A DNA stretch of 64,000 nucleotides from Maridesulfovibrio sp. (GTDB taxonomy: Bacteria > Desulfobacterota > Desulfovibrionia > Desulfovibrionales > Desulfovibrionaceae), in assembly GCF_963666665.1 (NCBI RefSeq), contig NZ_OY762999.1, positions 3,105,501 to 3,169,500 on the forward strand, written 5' to 3'. Within the stretch, counting starts at the first letter, position 1, and the number at the start of each line of letters is the position of its first letter. Below are positions 25,175 to 33,348 of the stretch, piece after piece. The translations under genes were made by a program, and so were the position numbers. A model generated the notes under the pieces. It was not told where the DNA came from. It worked only from the letters and a program-made list of their open reading frames with translations, and did no database searches.

Positions 25175-26308
25175 CTAGTAGAGCTGACCGGTTGCGGGGT
25201 TCCAATAGTTAATGAACTTGCCGCCATCAACCTTACGGATAATGTAGTTGGAGCCGGAGTCTCCATTAGGCTTGAACTTGATATGCTTGGTTGCGCCATC
25301 GTAATCAAGCTTCATGAGTTCGGCCTTAACTTTTTCAGGATCAGTAGAACCGGCAGCCTTTACAGCCTTGAAATAAGCCATGGCGGAGTCATAGGCATAA
25401 CCGGAGTATGCACCGGGTTCACCGTGCTTGGGCTGATACTTGGCGTAGAATTCTTTGTATGCAGGAGCTTCGCTGTCGATATAACCAAAGGTCAGGTAAA
25501 CGCCTTCAGCTGCATCTTTAGCGATCTCGATAAGCTGGGGATGGTAAACTGCATCCTGAGCCAGACGAGCAGCCTTGATACCCATGCGCTTGGCCTGGAT
25601 AAGCATCAGAGCACCGGTAGCAGAGTTCTGCATGGACATGTAGTACACATCAGGATTGCTGTTTTTAACTTTGGTCAGGATAGCAGAAAAATCTTTGTCA
25701 CCCTGGTTTACGTGCTCGTGTCCGAGAACTTTAATTCCTGCATCCTTACACATCTTTTCAACACCGTCAGCAAGTCCCTGTGAATAAGCTGTCTTATCAT
25801 CTACGATATAAACAGACTTGGCACCAAGCTTCTCCTGCATGAATTTGAGAGCTATAGCACCCTGGTCATCGTCACGCCCGCACATGCGGAACATGTAAGG
25901 CAAACCGCGGGAGGTAACTTTTTCATTGGTAGAGGCAGGTGTGATCATAATGATCGACTCTTCATCGAGAACTTCAGAAGCAGGCAGAGTTGCACTTGAG
26001 CAGTATGATCCAACTACGCCGTTTACTTCTTCGTTGATCAGTTTGTTGGCAGTTGCAACAGCCTGGCGGGGTTCGCATGCAGTATCCTGCGGCAGAACCA
26101 CAATTTCATCAAAGCCGGAGATTCCACCGTTTGCTTTAACAACTTCAACTGCGGTGAGTACACCGTTTTTAATGTCATTACCGTCAGCTGCATAGGGTCC
26201 TGTCAAAGGTCCCATGGTTCCGACTTTGAGGGTTTTCGCAAACACCATACCTGCACTCAGCATCAGAATAGCTGCTACAAGCAGAGCTGTCATGATAGAA
26301 CGTTTCAT
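25175..26308 (-). CDS. livK: Branched-chain amino acid ABC transporter substrate-binding protein
   Basis: A 377-aa periplasmic binding protein (Peripla_BP_6 type). The ATG at 26308 with GGGAGG upstream gives a classic signal peptide (MKRSIMTALLVAAILMLSAGMVFA) cut after AFA-like residues; longer frames upstream are not translated sensibly. The mature part has VGTMGPLTGPYAADGNDIKNG and YCSSATLPASEVLDEE, typical of LivJ/LivK. Its place between livG and livH is unusual in order but not in content. Confidence 0.95.
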   Translation of the reverse strand: MKRSIMTALLVAAILMLSAGMVFAKTLKVGTMGPLTGPYAADGNDIKNGVLTAVEVVKANGGISGFDEIVVLPQDTACEPRQAVATANKLINEEVNGVVGSYCSSATLPASEVLDEESIIMITPASTNEKVTSRGLPYMFRMCGRDDDQGAIALKFMQEKLGAKSVYIVDDKTAYSQGLADGVEKMCKDAGIKVLGHEHVNQGDKDFSAILTKVKNSNPDVYYMSMQNSATGALMLIQAKRMGIKAARLAQDAVYHPQLIEIAKDAAEGVYLTFGYIDSEAPAYKEFYAKYQPKHGEPGAYSGYAYDSAMAYFKAVKAAGSTDPEKVKAELMKLDYDGATKHIKFKPNGDSGSNYIIRKVDGGKFINYWNPATGQLY

Positions 26309-26336
26309 AAAATGAGCCTCCCTAAAGTGAATAAGG

Positions 26337-27101
26337 TTAGTTACCCAGATATGCCTCAATAACAGCAGGATTCTTCTGAATTTCTTCAGGGTTCCCCTTT
26401 GCAATCATTACTCCGTGATCAAGGACCACCAGACGCTGACAGATTCCCATGACAACTTTCATGTCATGCTCCACCATCAGAACATTGATGCCTCTTTCAG
26501 AGATTTTCCGGATTGTTTCCATCAACTCCGCACTTTCCGCCGGGTTCAGTCCCGCTGCAGGCTCATCAAGCAAAATGGAACTTGGCTCAGAAGCCAGTGC
26601 CCTTGCGATCTCAAGCCTGCGCTGGTGACCGTATGGAAGACTGGACGCTACCTCGTCAGCATATTCGTCCAGCTCCGCGAAACGGAGTTCCTCCATGGCC
26701 TTTTCCTTGATACGTGCTTCTTCCCTTTTCTGGGACGGAGTACGAAAAATGGCGCCGAATACCCCGCATGAAGAGCGGGAGTGCTGGGCAACCATTACAT
26801 TCTCAAGTGCGGTCATGTTTTGGAAAAGACGGATATTCTGGAAGGTTCTGGCAATGCCTTTATGGAGTACCTGATACGGCTTCAGCCCGGTCAGGTTTTC
26901 ACCATTGTACTCCACGTGCCCACCGGAAGCCGAATAAACTCCGGTGATCACGTTAAAGACTGTGGTTTTGCCAGCGCCGTTGGGACCGATCAGTCCCATA
27001 ATCTCTCCCGGCATGAGAGAGAAGTTAACCTCTGCCAAAGCCTGCAGTCCACCAAAGCGGACGCTCACGTCGTGTAAATGAAGTTCTGCCATATTGGACA
27101 T
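26337..27101 (-). CDS. livG: Branched-chain amino acid ABC transporter ATP-binding protein LivG
   Basis: A 254-aa ABC ATPase with Walker A GPNGAGKTT, GIARTFQNIRLFQNMTALENV (a LivG hallmark), signature SLPYGHQRRLEIARAL and Walker B ILLDEPAAGLN. It is the first gene of the operon. ATGs at 27092, 27101 and 27113 are all possible; 27101 is used here. No strong Shine-Dalgarno separates them. Confidence 0.94.
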   Translation of the reverse strand: MSNMAELHLHDVSVRFGGLQALAEVNFSLMPGEIMGLIGPNGAGKTTVFNVITGVYSASGGHVEYNGENLTGLKPYQVLHKGIARTFQNIRLFQNMTALENVMVAQHSRSSCGVFGAIFRTPSQKREEARIKEKAMEELRFAELDEYADEVASSLPYGHQRRLEIARALASEPSSILLDEPAAGLNPAESAELMETIRKISERGINVLMVEHDMKVVMGICQRLVVLDHGVMIAKGNPEEIQKNPAVIEAYLGN

Positions 27102-27174
27102 ACCTATACACATTATTCTTCTTAAGATCAAGGTAGAAGACGTTTTTTATTCCTTACTATCCCAATCTAAAGAA

Positions 27175-27204
27175 TTAATATTCGCAACAACAATGCTTTA
27201 CCAA
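27175..27204 (-). promoter_or_regulatory. Possible livG promoter
   Basis: On the minus strand TTGGTA is followed after 18 nt by TATTAA, about 75 nt before the livG start. Both boxes are imperfect. Confidence 0.3.
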
Positions 27205-27640
27205 GAACAAATTCATTCAATTGATTGTTGAATCAGAATCAATACAAAATATGCAACAACACAGTTGATTACCTGATCAAGAAACACAATAAGCCACATA
27301 TAACTATATTCTGCATTCTAGTACTTTTATCTAACATTAGTATCTACATTTACTGATTCACATTTAATCATACAGATTATAATGCTTAATAAAAGTCTTT
27401 TTTTGCTTACAAAATTGTCCATATATTTAGCACCATTTTCCATATTTGGCTAATTTCCGCCTAAATCATTAGGCTCTTGGCTTTAGCTGACATTTTGTCA
27501 CTAAAAATACTCTTTTCATGAATTAAGTTCGAGTAATTTATTAAATTGCATTGCAATGGCATTTTGATACCTGTGAATGAGTTCTCACTTATGTAAAATT
27601 TTTCAAAAAAAATTTTATTCTGTTTAGACCTGAACAAAAG
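27205..27640. other. A/T-rich intergenic region between liv operon and qmoD terminator
   Basis: About 430 bp, strongly A/T-rich, without a supported gene. It contains a 13-bp palindrome ATTGCATTGCAAT (27545-27557) and TTCAATTGATTGTTGAA around 27216. These could be operators for the liv operon, but no regulator family is indicated. Confidence 0.4.
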
Positions 27641-27671
27641 AAAAGGCCCTGTCCGCATTGCGGACAGGGCC
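27641..27671 (-). terminator. Terminator of the qmo operon
   Basis: A 12-bp perfect stem GGCCCTGTCCGC / GCGGACAGGGCC with an ATT loop, followed on the minus strand by TTTTCTTTTG. It lies just past the qmoD stop. Confidence 0.92.
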
Positions 27672-27714
27672 TAACGTACTTCAATTGAATGAAGCTAAAA
27701 GGCTTTTTAACGGC

Positions 27715-28401
27715 CTACCAGCTGTCATCACCGAAGGGATCGGAACCGAAGCCGAAGTCTTCAGCAGGAGCGCCACCGGTTTCGGGAGCGCCAGCGGAAC
27801 CGGCATCAGCAGCAGGAGCTGCACCGCCAGCAACAGCACCGGCAGCTACGGTTACAACACCGTGCTTTTTAACGTCTTCGATCATCTTGAGGAGCTCATC
27901 AACCTTGCCGATGTACTCTTCAACTTTTTCCTGGGAAGTAACGATGACTTTGTCGCCTTCGTCTTTACCAGCAGCTTCGAAAGCTTCACACTTGCCTTTG
28001 TATTCAGCCATGGCTTTTTCGGTTTCACCGAGTTTGCCTTCAGCAGCAGCAAGTTTGGTTTCCAGAGCCTGAACTTTAGCAGCCTGCTCAGAAATAGTGG
28101 AACGGTAGTCAGCGAGCTTTCCGAAGATAGCGTCAACCTGAGTCATAACGTCGCCGGGAAGTGCGCCAACGGAAACGTTGTCGCCAAGGCCGGTAACCTG
28201 ACCGGTTTTCATTTTAGCCAGTTCAGGATGCTGTTCGTAGATCCATGCTTTTGCAAGAGCTGCTGCAAAAGGTTCGAATTCAGCATCGATGTCTTTCTGA
28301 GTCATGTAGCCCAGAAGTTCCTGTACAGAGTTATTGCTTTCGCCACCCTTAATGTAGGACACAAAAGTGCTCATGGGGAAAGTTTTGCGTGCTTCAGACA
28401 T
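27715..28401 (-). CDS. qmoD: QmoD, accessory protein of the Qmo complex
   Basis: A 228-aa soluble protein directly after qmoC, matching in place and size the conserved qmoD gene of Desulfovibrio. The N-terminal part (1-95) is globular, starting near FPMSTFVSYIKGGESNN. A coiled coil (about 100-170) follows, and the tail is low-complexity, rich in Ala, Gly and Pro, ending GFGSDPFGDDSW. No cofactor motif is seen. From the literature on Desulfovibrio, qmoD is cotranscribed with qmoABC and its product is not an obligate subunit; the role is open. A strong AAGGAGG site precedes the ATG. Confidence 0.8.
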   Translation of the reverse strand: MSEARKTFPMSTFVSYIKGGESNNSVQELLGYMTQKDIDAEFEPFAAALAKAWIYEQHPELAKMKTGQVTGLGDNVSVGALPGDVMTQVDAIFGKLADYRSTISEQAAKVQALETKLAAAEGKLGETEKAMAEYKGKCEAFEAAGKDEGDKVIVTSQEKVEEYIGKVDELLKMIEDVKKHGVVTVAAGAVAGGAAPAADAGSAGAPETGGAPAEDFGFGSDPFGDDSW

Positions 28402-28422
28402 GGTTAGTTCCTCCTTGCTCTA

Positions 28423-29643
28423 TTACAGAGTAAAAGTCTTTTCTTCACGGACCGGCATGGGCAGACGGCCAATGTATCTTGCATAAGTTAAAGCTGCAGT
28501 CCTGTAGACGAGGTGTCCAAGCTTAGACCACGGCAGATAGACAAACATCATGAATACGGCGATCAGGTGCACGTAGTACATGGGGTATGCGAGAATTGCG
28601 ACGCCGAGGAGACGCAGGATTTCGCACATGATACCGGTTACGGCGATAGTCCAGATCAGGCCGAGCAGGTACCAGTCATAGTAGCTGGAACCGTGTACGC
28701 CCTGATCCTGATTCAGGCGACGCTTGGTGAGCAGTACGAGGGAGTAAACCAGCAATACTGCGCCGACGTTGGCCAGAATCTTGACCGGAGACCACAGCGG
28801 CATTGGAGTATGCCCAATGGGAGCGATGAAAGGAATAATCTTTCCGCCCCAGTGAGTGACAGCAACCACACCGGTAACCACCATCAGGCAGATGAACGCA
28901 AGCATGATGAAACGGTGGCCGTTGAACTTCTGTTCGTCAGCTTCGTCGGTTTCGCCGCATTCTTTCCACTTGGAGTGAGTCAGCAGTTCGTTTTTGCAAA
29001 CGTCAATGAAGCACTCCAGCATGCTGGGCTTTTCAGATTTGTCACCTATAGCAAAGACCTTCGGTTGATCTGCAAATGATGCGATCAGATTCTTCACTCC
29101 CTTATAGAAGGTCCAAGCCATGAAACCGAAAGCAATCATGAAGATCGGGTCAATAGTAAAGTCGCCGGGGAACAGATGTCCGTAGACGATTTCACCATCC
29201 TTAAGAGGGAAGAAGGAACCGCGAACTCCCGCCATGATGAACCAGATCACCAGGTAGATAGCTGCCGGAATAGCAATAAGCTTGGGCAGGTGCTTGGGGG
29301 AAGCCATCCATTTACCGATAATGGAAGGGGTTACCATCTTCTGATAGGCCATGTTACGCAGTCCTGCGAGCAGGTCTGCCGGACGTGCGCCGCGGGGGCA
29401 CAGGTCGGAGCAGGTACCGCAGTTGTGGCACAGCCATATATCAATGTCATTTACGAGTTTATCTTTGAGGCCCCACTGAGCCCAGACCATTTCCTTACGC
29501 GGGTAAGGGTTGTCGGCAGGCGAGAGGGGACATGCTACAGAGCAAGTTGCGCACTGATAGCACTTCTTGAGGCTTTCGCCACCGACTTCCTGCAGTTCTT
29601 TGATAAACTGCAGATCCGGTTTAATGCGAATATCTTTTTCCAT
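28423..29643 (-). CDS. qmoC: Quinone-interacting membrane-bound oxidoreductase, subunit QmoC
   Basis: A 406-aa subunit fusing an HdrC-like and an HdrE-like part. The N-terminal domain has two [4Fe-4S] motifs, CYQCATCSVACPLS (near residue 27) and CHNCGTCSDLCPRG (near 73). The rest has about six membrane segments and conserved histidines expected to carry b-type heme. It takes electrons from menaquinol and passes them to QmoAB and then AprAB. It has a TAGGAGG site and lies 14 nt after qmoB. Confidence 0.96.
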   Translation of the reverse strand: MEKDIRIKPDLQFIKELQEVGGESLKKCYQCATCSVACPLSPADNPYPRKEMVWAQWGLKDKLVNDIDIWLCHNCGTCSDLCPRGARPADLLAGLRNMAYQKMVTPSIIGKWMASPKHLPKLIAIPAAIYLVIWFIMAGVRGSFFPLKDGEIVYGHLFPGDFTIDPIFMIAFGFMAWTFYKGVKNLIASFADQPKVFAIGDKSEKPSMLECFIDVCKNELLTHSKWKECGETDEADEQKFNGHRFIMLAFICLMVVTGVVAVTHWGGKIIPFIAPIGHTPMPLWSPVKILANVGAVLLVYSLVLLTKRRLNQDQGVHGSSYYDWYLLGLIWTIAVTGIMCEILRLLGVAILAYPMYYVHLIAVFMMFVYLPWSKLGHLVYRTAALTYARYIGRLPMPVREEKTFTL

Positions 29644-29657
29644 GTCGCGTCTACCTC

Positions 29658-31946
29658 CTAGTAGCCCTTGAACGGGTTAGGACCGATCTTGATCATCGCA
29701 TTAACAAAGTTATCGATCAGATCGGGCACTTTGTCATATTCGTCGATGGCAAGTTCAGCCTGTACAACACGTTCGGGTTCAACGCCAAGTCTGTTCAGAG
29801 AATCAGCGACGTTTTCCATACGGCGGTTACAAAGTTCAGAACCCTTCACAAAGTGGCACTGGTAATCTTCACCGTACTTACAACCGAGCAGAAGAACTCC
29901 GTCAATACCCTTGGACATTGCATCAGCAATCCAGATGGTGTTTACAGAGCCGAGGCAACGGACGGGAACAACACGAACGTAAGGAGACCAGCCTTTACCG
30001 CGCATAGCTGCCATATCGAGTGCCGGGTAGGCATCGTTTTCACAAGCCAGAACGATAAAGCGGGGACCGCCGACTTCCATATCATCAGGAACGTTAACCT
30101 GCTTGATCATGGAACCGATCATGTCGATGTTGTAGTTGTCGAATCCGATTACGCGCTCAGGGCAGGCACCCATACAGGTACCGCAACGGCGGCAACGGGA
30201 CGGATTCGGCATTGGTGTTCCTTTTTCATCATCATCAAGTGCGCCGAAGGGACATTCCTCGGTACAACGCTTACACTGAGTGCAGCGCATGAAGTTGAAA
30301 ACAGGATAGGTGGTGTCACCGGAGCGGGGGTGTACAGCTACGCCATGGTTGGAGGAGTTGATACACTGAATCGCTTTCAGAACAGCACCAGCTGCATCCT
30401 CACGGGCCAGTCCCATGGACATGGGCTGACGAACACAACCTGCAGCGTAAATACCGGTACGGCGTGTTTCGTAAGGGAAGCAGATATAGTTGGAGTCAGC
30501 ATAACCGTCGAACTGCTGGAGATCGGGGAATGCCGGACCTTGTCTGTATACGAGGTTGATGGTCGGATCGTGCGCGGTGGTGGGAACCATACCGGTAGGA
30601 ACAACGACCAGTTCAGCTTCGATTTCAATCTTTTCGCCCAGCAGGGTATTGCTGGCGCAAACAACCATGCCGGCACCCTCTTCCTTGATGGAAGTTACGG
30701 TACCCTTGGTCAGCATTACGCCGGGGTTATCCTGTGCTGCACGGTAGTAACGCTCGTTGATGCCGGGCACCATCATGTGATCGTAGATGATGTAGGCAAC
30801 GGCGGAATCGTCTTTTTCGCGTACGTAGTTTGCCTGCTTGAGGGCAACGAGACTGTTCAGCTCAGAGCTGTAAGGAAGGTGCTTGTAAGATTCCATGTCT
30901 TCGTAGACAAAAGTATCTTCCTTTTCTCCCTCTGCAGCTTCAGCTGCAGCAGCATCGTCAGCCGCAATCTGCTCTTCAGAACGATTCGCGTAAGCTTCTT
31001 CTTCAGCGGCAAACTGTTTTTCACTGAGGCGAGTATCAAGCACGAAAGCAACAGACTTTGCAGTCATCTTGCCTTCCTTGACCATCTTTTCAAATTCAGC
31101 AGCAGTCACAACCTTGGAAGAGCCGTAGCCCATGGGTTCTACGTATTTTGTGTCCTGGGGAACCCAACCGGTAGCCAGTACACATGCACCGACAGGCATC
31201 TCTTCAACGTTGCCGCCGACTTTCACTTTAGCAGTGTACTTGCCGGGAGCACCTTCGAGAGCCTTAAGCTGTGCGGAGGTCAGCACTTTGATTCTGGAAT
31301 TGGACTGAACTTCAGAGATCAGCGCTTCAATACCGGTTTCATGTGCTTCAGTGTATGGATAAGAAAGGGGGAATGTCTTGTACATTCCGGCAGCCTTACC
31401 ACCGAGGGTAGCTTCCTTTTCCACCAAAATTACGTCGTGGTTGGTCTTGGCAGCATAAAGAGCTGCGGTAAGACCGGTGAAACCACCACCCATGACCATG
31501 ACGACCTTGTTGGCATCAAAGGCTTGGGATTCCTGCTCTTTAGTCTTGAGCAGCTTGGTAACACCCATTTTGACGTATTCGTTTGCCATAATTTTGAGGA
31601 GCTCAGGAACTTCGCCGTTAGGATCGGGCATGGTGCCGTCGGGATTCCTGAAAACCTTGATGCACTGTTCACGCAGGTTGACTCGTTCGACAGCGACTTT
31701 GTCAAAGTCGAAAATATCCCAGTCAACGCGAGGGCTAGTGCCGCAGATACATACTGCGTCAACGTTGCCAGCGTCGATATCTTCCTGAATGAGCTTTCTT
31801 CCTTCCTCGCTGTTAAGACGCGGGTGCACCTTTACGACCGGACACTCGTTCGCGTAAACGCGACCGACAAGTTCAGCCATTTCTTCAGCGTTCAGGTAAG
31901 GGGATACGCTCGCTTGGTCGAAATAAACACCGATTTTTTCGGGCAT
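29658..31946 (-). CDS. qmoB: Quinone-interacting membrane-bound oxidoreductase, subunit QmoB
   Basis: A 762-aa soluble HdrA-like flavoprotein. The FAD motif VMGGGFTGLTAALYAAKTN starts near residue 150. Two [4Fe-4S] motifs follow, CTQCKRCTEECPFG and CRRCGTCMGACPER (about 560-610). The C-terminal part (about 625-762) is MvhD/FrhD-like, with VRCLGSVNTIWIADA and LLGCKYGEDYQCHF. The acidic Ala/Glu-rich insertion encoded at about 30899-31015 inside the flavin domain is unusual. A strong GGAGG site precedes the ATG, and the gene starts 6 nt after qmoA. Confidence 0.96.
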   Translation of the reverse strand: MPEKIGVYFDQASVSPYLNAEEMAELVGRVYANECPVVKVHPRLNSEEGRKLIQEDIDAGNVDAVCICGTSPRVDWDIFDFDKVAVERVNLREQCIKVFRNPDGTMPDPNGEVPELLKIMANEYVKMGVTKLLKTKEQESQAFDANKVVMVMGGGFTGLTAALYAAKTNHDVILVEKEATLGGKAAGMYKTFPLSYPYTEAHETGIEALISEVQSNSRIKVLTSAQLKALEGAPGKYTAKVKVGGNVEEMPVGACVLATGWVPQDTKYVEPMGYGSSKVVTAAEFEKMVKEGKMTAKSVAFVLDTRLSEKQFAAEEEAYANRSEEQIAADDAAAAEAAEGEKEDTFVYEDMESYKHLPYSSELNSLVALKQANYVREKDDSAVAYIIYDHMMVPGINERYYRAAQDNPGVMLTKGTVTSIKEEGAGMVVCASNTLLGEKIEIEAELVVVPTGMVPTTAHDPTINLVYRQGPAFPDLQQFDGYADSNYICFPYETRRTGIYAAGCVRQPMSMGLAREDAAGAVLKAIQCINSSNHGVAVHPRSGDTTYPVFNFMRCTQCKRCTEECPFGALDDDEKGTPMPNPSRCRRCGTCMGACPERVIGFDNYNIDMIGSMIKQVNVPDDMEVGGPRFIVLACENDAYPALDMAAMRGKGWSPYVRVVPVRCLGSVNTIWIADAMSKGIDGVLLLGCKYGEDYQCHFVKGSELCNRRMENVADSLNRLGVEPERVVQAELAIDEYDKVPDLIDNFVNAMIKIGPNPFKGY

Positions 31947-31952
31947 GTCGAC

Positions 31953-33191
31953 TTACCTCCCTATCACCGTTTGGATCGCTTTGAGAGCGGCAGCAGTACC
32001 GGACTGGGCTGTCTTCATGACATCCAGAGGCTGCTTTGCACACCCGGCAGCGAAAATGCCTTGTTCCTCACCGCCGACAATAAAGCCCTGATCGTCAACC
32101 TGTACGCCGGAAGGAACCGGGGTACCTGCAAGACTGGGCTGCATACCGGTAGCCAGAACTACGAGATCATGCTCGTTCTGGGACTTGATACCGGATTCAG
32201 CATCCTCAACTGTGACAAGAACATTGCCGGAACCGGATTCTTCGATAACTTCAGCGACCTTACCTTTAACAGCATTGATCTTGGCATCGGAAAGAATGCG
32301 TTTGGCGAACTTGTCATAACGTCCCGGAGTACGCAGGTCGATGTAGTAAATGGTGACCTTTGCATCAGGATACTGATCGCGAACATATGCAGCCTGCTTC
32401 AAGGAAGCCATACAGCAGATGTAGGAACAGAAGTTGAGGTGGTTTTCATCGCGAGAACCCGCACACTGTACGAATGCGATGTTTTTGGGCTGTGCACCGT
32501 CAGAGGGGCGCACAATTGTACCGTTGGTAGGTCCGCTGGGAGCTGCAAGTCTTTCCATCGCCATGTTGGAAATACAGTTCTTAACGGTACCTGCACCGAG
32601 GTTGGAAAGTTTGGTAACATCGTAAGGCTTCCAGCCTGTAGCGTAGACGATGGAACCTACATTAAGTGTGATGACCTTTTCCTCATCCTTAAGGTCGATA
32701 ACATCGACGCCTTCGAGGAGTTTGAGGTCTTCATCTGTGCAATTTTCTTTTTCAAGAACATACCTAGCGGGGAAAGCAAAAGGTACATCCATGTAAAGAG
32801 CCTTGCGGTCGCAGAGTTTAAACTCAAATTCATCGGTAATGTCATTGGACAGTTTCTCGATGATGTCAGTGAGTTCAACACTGCCGGGGCCCACATATCT
32901 GGGCTTAATGCGGACCTTGACTTCATAGTTGCCTTTGGAACCGCTGATGGATTCCACTTCAGCCAAGGTAAAGAACTTAACGTTCTTATTGTTTTTGATT
33001 CTCTGAAACTGAATCTCCAGTCCGCAGGAAGGAGGACACAGCTTCGGAAAATATTTATTCAGCTGCATCACCCGGCCACCCAGATACGGCGCCTTCTCCA
33101 CGATGAAGACTTCATGGCCTACTTCAGCGGCTTCGAGTGCAGCAGTGATACCACTGAACCCGCCGCCTACGACAAGTATGCTATTTGACAT
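31953..33191 (-). CDS. qmoA: Quinone-interacting membrane-bound oxidoreductase, subunit QmoA
   Basis: A 412-aa HdrA-like FAD protein starting with VVGGGFSGITAALEAAEVG. Conserved CPPSCGLEI and CSYICCMASLKQAAYV cysteines are present. It forms the soluble core with QmoB. It is the first qmo gene and is separated from aprA by 157 bp holding a GC-rich hairpin, so it may have its own promoter as well as readthrough from aprBA. AGGAGGATAGAGA precedes the ATG. Confidence 0.96.
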   Translation of the reverse strand: MSNSILVVGGGFSGITAALEAAEVGHEVFIVEKAPYLGGRVMQLNKYFPKLCPPSCGLEIQFQRIKNNKNVKFFTLAEVESISGSKGNYEVKVRIKPRYVGPGSVELTDIIEKLSNDITDEFEFKLCDRKALYMDVPFAFPARYVLEKENCTDEDLKLLEGVDVIDLKDEEKVITLNVGSIVYATGWKPYDVTKLSNLGAGTVKNCISNMAMERLAAPSGPTNGTIVRPSDGAQPKNIAFVQCAGSRDENHLNFCSYICCMASLKQAAYVRDQYPDAKVTIYYIDLRTPGRYDKFAKRILSDAKINAVKGKVAEVIEESGSGNVLVTVEDAESGIKSQNEHDLVVLATGMQPSLAGTPVPSGVQVDDQGFIVGGEEQGIFAAGCAKQPLDVMKTAQSGTAAALKAIQTVIGR

Positions 33192-33306
33192 TCTCTATCC
33201 TCCTGAACTCTTAGAAGCCCTGAGCCTTAAAATGGCCCAAACCCGGACACCGACCGAAGGGTCGCAATACGGATTCAGACCATTTCAATGCAAGCCGTAA
33301 AAGAAC

Positions 33307-33330
33307 GGCTGCGGGCTAGTGCCCGCAGCC
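33307..33330 (-). terminator. Hairpin between aprA and qmoA (partial terminator or processing site)
   Basis: A perfect 10-bp GC-rich stem GGCTGCGGGC / GCCCGCAGCC with loop TAGT, 19 nt past the aprA stop. The minus-strand sequence after it is GTTCTTTTACGG, a weak T-run, so it may attenuate rather than stop transcription into qmo. Confidence 0.75.
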
Positions 33331-33348
33331 GCGTATATCATTCCCGGC

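Noticed and set aside
29853..33188. 1111-codon open frame on the plus strand across qmoB and qmoA
   Set aside because: It is a mirror frame of the strongly supported qmo genes, caused by codon bias, and its translation has no recognisable domain.
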